From contig JAKAOD010000089.1 in NCBI GenBank assembly GCA_021823365.1, positions 1 to 9,380 on the forward strand: 9,380 nucleotides of DNA, in the 5' to 3' direction. Each line of letters opens with the position of its first letter. Position 1 is the first letter of the stretch. The position numbers were made by a program, and so were the translations under genes. The notes below the pieces were generated by a model. It was given only the letters and a program-made list of their open reading frames with translations. It ran no database searches and was not told the DNA's origin. Below are positions 6,333-9,380 of this stretch, piece after piece. The stretch is from Actinomycetes bacterium. Lineage in GTDB: Bacteria; Actinomycetota; Acidimicrobiia; Acidimicrobiales; Bog-793.

Positions 6333-7634
6333 TCATGCGGTGGGCTGGCCCTTCGAATTGGCTGTGAAGGTCGCCAGCCATGTGGACACCGACAGCAGGC
6401 CCCGTGGCGGGACGTTCCTGAAGGTCTTGATGGGCACGTCCCGCGCCGACCCTGCCTTGTCCTCGACCTTGCAGATGTAGGTGTTCTGCACCGGCGAGTG
6501 GTACTTCTTTGTGATGTGGACCGGGCCCCGAGGAGCTGCGATCCTCACAGCCAGCATCGCTGAAGCCAGCCTCTTCTCGCTGGCCGTTGTTGTGGACTTC
6601 ACTGTGGCTTTGACCGCCCTCAAGGCGTTCACCAGGATCTCGGCCTTGGTGTAGCCGGCCTCCGAGTAGTAGGCGGGCCAGAGGTGATAGGTGGAGTGGT
6701 ACAGGTTGACGAAGGCCCGGTTGGCTGGGGTGGGGATCTCTGTGCAGTACTGCGAGACGCCATAGGACTTCGGCCCCGTAGCAGCTTTCACTGTCGCGGT
6801 CGCGAGCACCGACTGGTCGACCGTGGTGGTGAAGCCGAGCACGGGGATCTTTGTCTTGAGGCCGTACGCCTTCATCTGCGAGTAGAAGCTGACCCCCTGG
6901 GCCCCGAGGAGCTCCGTGAACACCGCCTGGGTGCTGGACGGGATCTCCGAGACGTAGGTCGACATGTCGGCGACTGTGACCGGCGGCCAGATGGCCTTTG
7001 TGATCTTTCCGCCAAGCTTCGTGAACTCCTTGATGAACCCGCCGGCATCTTCCCATCCGAACGCGTAGCCGTCGGCGAGCGTCGTCACGTGGCGCCAATG
7101 CATTGTGTTATAGGCCCACTTGGCCCCCTCGGTGGCGACCTGGTAGGCATCCCAGCCGGACGTGAAGCCGAGCTTGTAGGTCTGGTAGTCCTTCATCTGG
7201 GTCGGGCTCGCGAGGAAGAGGTCGTCCTCCGGAACGCCCTGTGACAGCACGTAGGGAGCAGTTGCAGCGATCTCGTCGGCCAGTAGCGGGCCTTCCACGA
7301 CGTTGACGTGGAGTGTCTTCACCGCTTTCTTCGCATCGGACAGGGCGACCGTGGGTGTGCCGTGGGTTGTCAGGTACGTCACCGTGATCTTGTGGCCGTC
7401 GACCGTGCCGCCGAAGTGCTTGAGGCCGAGGTTGAACCCGTTCTCCTCGTCCTTGCCGTTGGCGGCGGCGGTGCCGGTCAGCGGGACGAGGTAGGCGATG
7501 TTTATGGGGCTCTTCTTGGCCGGCGCTGCGCCCACCGTGCCGACCGCACCCACACCGGCCGCGAGGGATGCTGCTCCGACCAGGGAGGCGCCCACCACCC
7601 TGCTGCGCCTCCACCATACAGGCGACCGTCTCAT
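6333..7634 (-). CDS. ABC transporter substrate-binding protein, branched-chain amino acid (LivJ/periplasmic-binding 6) type, secreted
   Basis: This is an extracytoplasmic receptor that captures a small solute for an ABC importer. The 433 residues fit the family. The N-terminus is a signal peptide: RR and RRSR clusters, a hydrophobic Ala/Gly/Val-rich stretch at about 13-36, then a likely cleavage near AAPA-KK (37-40). There is no lipobox Cys; the two Arg pairs allow a Tat route but do not match its motif well. The mature protein starts INIAYLVPLTGTAAANGKD, the classical first strand and ligand loop of this class, followed by GFNLGLKHFGGTVDGHKI. Members bind amino acids, amides, aromatic acids and other solutes, so the ligand is not predictable. 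No permease or ATPase genes are in the window. ATG at 7634 is fixed by AAGGAGGT six bases upstream. The gap to the upstream M24 gene is 87 bp, with no clear promoter in it. Confidence 0.92.
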   Translation of the reverse strand: MRRSPVWWRRSRVVGASLVGAASLAAGVGAVGTVGAAPAKKSPINIAYLVPLTGTAAANGKDEENGFNLGLKHFGGTVDGHKITVTYLTTHGTPTVALSDAKKAVKTLHVNVVEGPLLADEIAATAPYVLSQGVPEDDLFLASPTQMKDYQTYKLGFTSGWDAYQVATEGAKWAYNTMHWRHVTTLADGYAFGWEDAGGFIKEFTKLGGKITKAIWPPVTVADMSTYVSEIPSSTQAVFTELLGAQGVSFYSQMKAYGLKTKIPVLGFTTTVDQSVLATATVKAATGPKSYGVSQYCTEIPTPANRAFVNLYHSTYHLWPAYYSEAGYTKAEILVNALRAVKATVKSTTTASEKRLASAMLAVRIAAPRGPVHITKKYHSPVQNTYICKVEDKAGSARDVPIKTFRNVPPRGLLSVSTWLATFTANSKGQPTA

Positions 7635-7640
7635 CGAGAT

Positions 7641-7648
7641 ACCTCCTT
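7641..7648 (-). promoter_or_regulatory. Near-perfect Shine-Dalgarno site of the substrate-binding protein gene
   Basis: The minus strand reads AAGGAGGT six bases before the ATG at 7634, full complementarity to the usual 16S rRNA tail. It settles the start codon and suggests strong translation, as expected for a binding protein needed in excess over its transporter. Confidence 0.85.
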
Positions 7649-7721
7649 TACCTGTGGCATTCTGACGTGGTTGTCGTGTTTGTCGTCGCTGGTCACTGGC
7701 AGGCGAGACCGGTGCAGTCGC

Positions 7722-9068
7722 TCAGTAGAGCGGGACCTCGGCGATCTGCTCGGCCGGCCACTTGCTGAGCACTTCGACTCCGGTCGCCGTCACGCGCACG
7801 ACCTCTTCGATGCGAACGCCCCCGACTCCGCGCACACCGTGCTGGGTCTCGATGGCGAAGGTCATGCCCTCTTCCAGCTCCACCGGATCTTCCAAGGAGA
7901 CCGCACGCCAGATGATCGGCGGTTCGTACAGGGTGAGGCCGATCCCGTGCGCCCAGTTGCTTCCGGCGGTCTGGTCCTCGGTCTCCACGAGGATGTCCCC
8001 CCACACCTCGGGGCCGGAAGGCCACTTCGAGGCGACGTCGCGGGTGGTGGCTCCCGGCTTGATGGCGGCGATGCTCTCCTGCAGCCACTCGTAGCTGCGT
8101 TGGTAGGCATCCTTGATCTCCGGAGACGCCTTGCCGCAGCTGAAGGTCCGGTAGTAGCAGATCTTGTAGCCGAGGTACGACGTGTTGTAGACGTCCATGT
8201 AGACGCTGTCACCTGGTCGGATGATCCGGTCGCTCTCGTCGCGGGGGTTCGGCCACGAGAACGGGCCCGAGGTGACGAAGACGCCCGAGTAGATCTGGGC
8301 ACCGAGATCGTAGGCCTGCTTGTGCACAATGCCCACGAGCTCGCTCTCCCGAATCCCCGGGCGCAAGTTGGCTGCCAGGGCGCCGAACATGGCGTCGCCG
8401 ATGGTGCAGCAGGTGCGGAGACACTCCACCTCGTCCACGTTCTTGATCTTGCGGGCCTCCCACATGACGGACGTGCCCGATACCACCTCGATCCCCGCCC
8501 GGCTGAAGGCGTCCACGAGGGTGGGATCCCACGCATCGAGGGCCAGCCGCTCGCCGGTCACGCCGGCCTCGGCCATCTCGCCTGCGATCTGCGCCACCAT
8601 CTTGCGGCGCTGGGTCTCCCACGCGCTGGGGCCCATCGTCTGGCCGATCCATCCGGCACCGGTGATGGCCACCTTCACCTTGCGGAGCCACGGGGCGATG
8701 TTGCGGGTGTGGTAGCCGATCTCACCCTGCTCGAACAAGACCGGACCGGCGTTGGCCGTGAGGAGGGCGTAGCGGAGGCCCGATGCCGGCGTCGTCCAGT
8801 ACGGGTTCCACGTGCTCGTGATGTAGCGCATGTTCCACTCGTTGATGGCCAGGACGGCACCGATCCCTTGCCGCCGCAGCTGTTCCTGAACGCGCCCGAC
8901 GCGGTAGCTGCGGAGGCGGTCCATGTCGATGCGCTGCTCCCAGTCGACATGCTGGGTCCCGTAAGGCTGGCGCCCCGCGTAGTCGGGAACGAACGGGTAT
9001 TCGAAATCGACGGACCGCCGCTGCTCGGTCGTCAGGGTGTCGAGGAACGCCTCTTCATGAGCCGTCAT
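7722..9068 (-). CDS. M24-family (creatinase/prolidase/DddP-fold) protein with altered metal site
   Basis: The fold holds Xaa-Pro peptidases, creatinase, ectoine hydrolase and the DMSP lyase DddP. The 448 residues include an N-terminal creatinase-like domain (about 50-205, e.g. LRSYRVGRVQEQL, INEWNMRYIT) and a C-terminal pita-bread domain (about 210-445). Expected ligand positions: Asp292 (VYMDVYN) present; the next Asp (usual GY-x-x-D-x-x-R-T-F) is Cys304 in GYKICYYRTF; His374 (AHGIG) present; Glu407 (FAIET) and Glu421 (GVRIEE) present. The second active-site His (usual G-L-x-x-H-E-x-P) is Tyr381 in LTLYEPP. Four of five metal ligands thus remain. The spacing 292 to 304 equals the one I recall for DddP, but DddP's extra Asp and its catalytic Asp after HGVGLC are not matched. 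A soluble, cytoplasmic hydrolase or lyase of a small amide, betaine or dipeptide-like solute is the best guess. ATG at 9068 is fixed by AAGGAGG five bases upstream. It is first in the cluster. Confidence 0.88.
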   Translation of the reverse strand: MTAHEEAFLDTLTTEQRRSVDFEYPFVPDYAGRQPYGTQHVDWEQRIDMDRLRSYRVGRVQEQLRRQGIGAVLAINEWNMRYITSTWNPYWTTPASGLRYALLTANAGPVLFEQGEIGYHTRNIAPWLRKVKVAITGAGWIGQTMGPSAWETQRRKMVAQIAGEMAEAGVTGERLALDAWDPTLVDAFSRAGIEVVSGTSVMWEARKIKNVDEVECLRTCCTIGDAMFGALAANLRPGIRESELVGIVHKQAYDLGAQIYSGVFVTSGPFSWPNPRDESDRIIRPGDSVYMDVYNTSYLGYKICYYRTFSCGKASPEIKDAYQRSYEWLQESIAAIKPGATTRDVASKWPSGPEVWGDILVETEDQTAGSNWAHGIGLTLYEPPIIWRAVSLEDPVELEEGMTFAIETQHGVRGVGGVRIEEVVRVTATGVEVLSKWPAEQIAEVPLY

Positions 9069-9073
9069 GCCCC

Positions 9074-9080
9074 CCTCCTT
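9074..9080 (-). promoter_or_regulatory. Shine-Dalgarno site of the M24 gene
   Basis: AAGGAGG on the minus strand ends five bases before the ATG at 9068. It decides the start and adds about 46 residues ahead of the recognisable creatinase-like domain. Confidence 0.8.
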
Positions 9081-9111
9081 GTCTCACGATCTCGAACGCA
9101 CCGACCTGCCA

Positions 9112-9144
9112 ATAGACTACTACTATACGATAAGTTACAAGATT
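9112..9144. promoter_or_regulatory. AT-rich promoter-like patch between M24 gene and the right-end plus-strand frame
   Basis: This is the most AT-rich stretch of the window, with ACT triplets repeated three times and TATACGATAAGTTAC. On the minus strand TATAGT (9127-9122) resembles a -10 box for the cluster; the -35 position (TTCCTC) is a poor match. TTGTAA (9140-9135) is another -35 candidate for a more downstream start. On the plus strand TATACG (9124-9129) precedes GAGGAA (9145-9150) and an ATG at 9158. A divergent promoter region is likely; the exact boxes are not certain. Confidence 0.45.
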
Positions 9145-9174
9145 GAGGAACGGCCGGATGACCGCAATGTCCGG

Positions 9175-9380
9175 GTGCTCGCCGCCAGGTCGCCCACCTG
9201 TGCAGGCACTGGTCGAGTCGATGGAACCGATCTGGCATTCAACCGGGATCTGACGGTCGTCGTCGTCGGTGACGCCGTGGCTTCCATGTACGGCGACGAC
9301 CTCCACCTCTTCGGGCTCGAGAACGTCGCTCGGTGCCTCGGCTGGGTGGTCACCGCGGACCAGCTCGTCGAGCGCCTGGT
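9175..9380 (+). CDS. 5' part of an unrecognised small protein gene, running off the right end
   Basis: The plus-strand frame is open from 9061 to the window end, and GTG at 9175 is one possible start. The residues NRDLTVVVVGDAVAS lead straight into the repeated segment MYGDDLHLFGLENVARCLGW. Coding bias is strong from about 9239 onward but weak before it, so the start is unsure. ATG at 9158, in another frame and with GAGGAA eight bases upstream, opens a 31-codon frame ending at 9253; it could be the original start separated by a frameshift. If the window is circular this gene continues at base 100 and ends at 256, giving about 119 residues. I do not recognise a family. Confidence 0.45.
   Translation, partial: MLAARSPTCAGTGRVDGTDLAFNRDLTVVVVGDAVASMYGDDLHLFGLENVARCLGWVVTADQLVERL
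9279..9377. repeat. Direct repeat, right copy (99 bp, identical to 1-99)
   Basis: Exact partner of 1-99; the first difference is G at 9378 against T at 100. The upstream flank of this copy is present here but missing for the left copy, and the downstream flank is present only for the left copy, so the full extent of the repeat cannot be judged. Confidence 0.95.

Noticed and set aside
7635..7721. Separate promoter between M24 and binding-protein genes
   Set aside because: Apart from the strong ribosome site, no -35/-10 pair with acceptable match and spacing is visible.
7722..9068. Calling the M24 protein a DMSP lyase (DddP)
   Set aside because: Fold, length and the 292-304 spacing fit, but the extra metal Asp and the catalytic Asp known for DddP are replaced (Tyr294, and Leu or Tyr after HGIGLT), and Cys304 replaces another ligand. 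It is kept only as a loose analogy.
7308..9146. Plus-strand open frame of 612 codons
   Set aside because: Shadow of the binding-protein and M24 genes, with no recognisable domain.
1..9380. Plasmid or phage genome because of the terminal repeat
   Set aside because: There is no replication, partition, mobilisation, integrase or structural phage gene; all intact genes are metabolic or transport genes.

Overview
The window is GC-rich throughout. The genes favour G or C in third codon positions and often start with GTG. This composition, the strong Shine-Dalgarno sites and the gene types suggest a high-GC actinobacterium, possibly an uncultured environmental lineage. That placement is an inference; no marker gene is present.

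Layout. Seven intact, closely packed genes occupy 483-9068, all on the minus strand, so transcription runs from right to left. In that order they encode: an M24 (creatinase/prolidase-fold) protein; a secreted branched-chain-amino-acid-type ABC substrate-binding protein; a zinc-dependent medium-chain dehydrogenase; an acyl-CoA dehydrogenase; electron transfer flavoprotein beta and alpha (overlapping by 4 bp); and, after a 239-bp gap, an AMP-forming acyl-CoA ligase. The ligase probably has its own promoter in that gap, next to a 22-bp tandem repeat and a 19-bp inverted repeat. An AT-rich, promoter-like patch lies upstream of the M24 gene. Left of the ligase (257-482) there is no intact gene, only a fragment resembling the N-terminal helix-turn-helix region of a transposase.

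Both window ends carry the same sequence: 1-99 equals 9279-9377 exactly, followed by one mismatch. Both copies read in the same plus-strand frame, which has a strong coding signature, and the mismatch is synonymous. The window may therefore be a closed or near-closed circular contig of about 9.28 kb, or a segment flanked by a recent duplication. I see no replication or mobilisation gene that would make it a plasmid.

How the genes may work together (inference). The binding protein would capture a small organic solute, and the M24 protein would hydrolyse or cleave it. The dehydrogenase would oxidise or reduce an intermediate. The ligase would form a CoA thioester, and the acyl-CoA dehydrogenase would desaturate it and pass electrons to the ETF. 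No hydratase, thiolase, transporter permease or ETF:quinone oxidoreductase is present. The parts list recalls DMSP and other methylated or zwitterionic solute catabolism, but the key residues I can check do not support a straight DMSP lyase assignment. Two enzymes have altered active sites: the M24 protein has Cys where a metal-binding Asp is expected, and the acyl-CoA dehydrogenase has Asp where the catalytic Glu is expected. The cluster is therefore a candidate for an undescribed catabolic pathway with unknown substrate.
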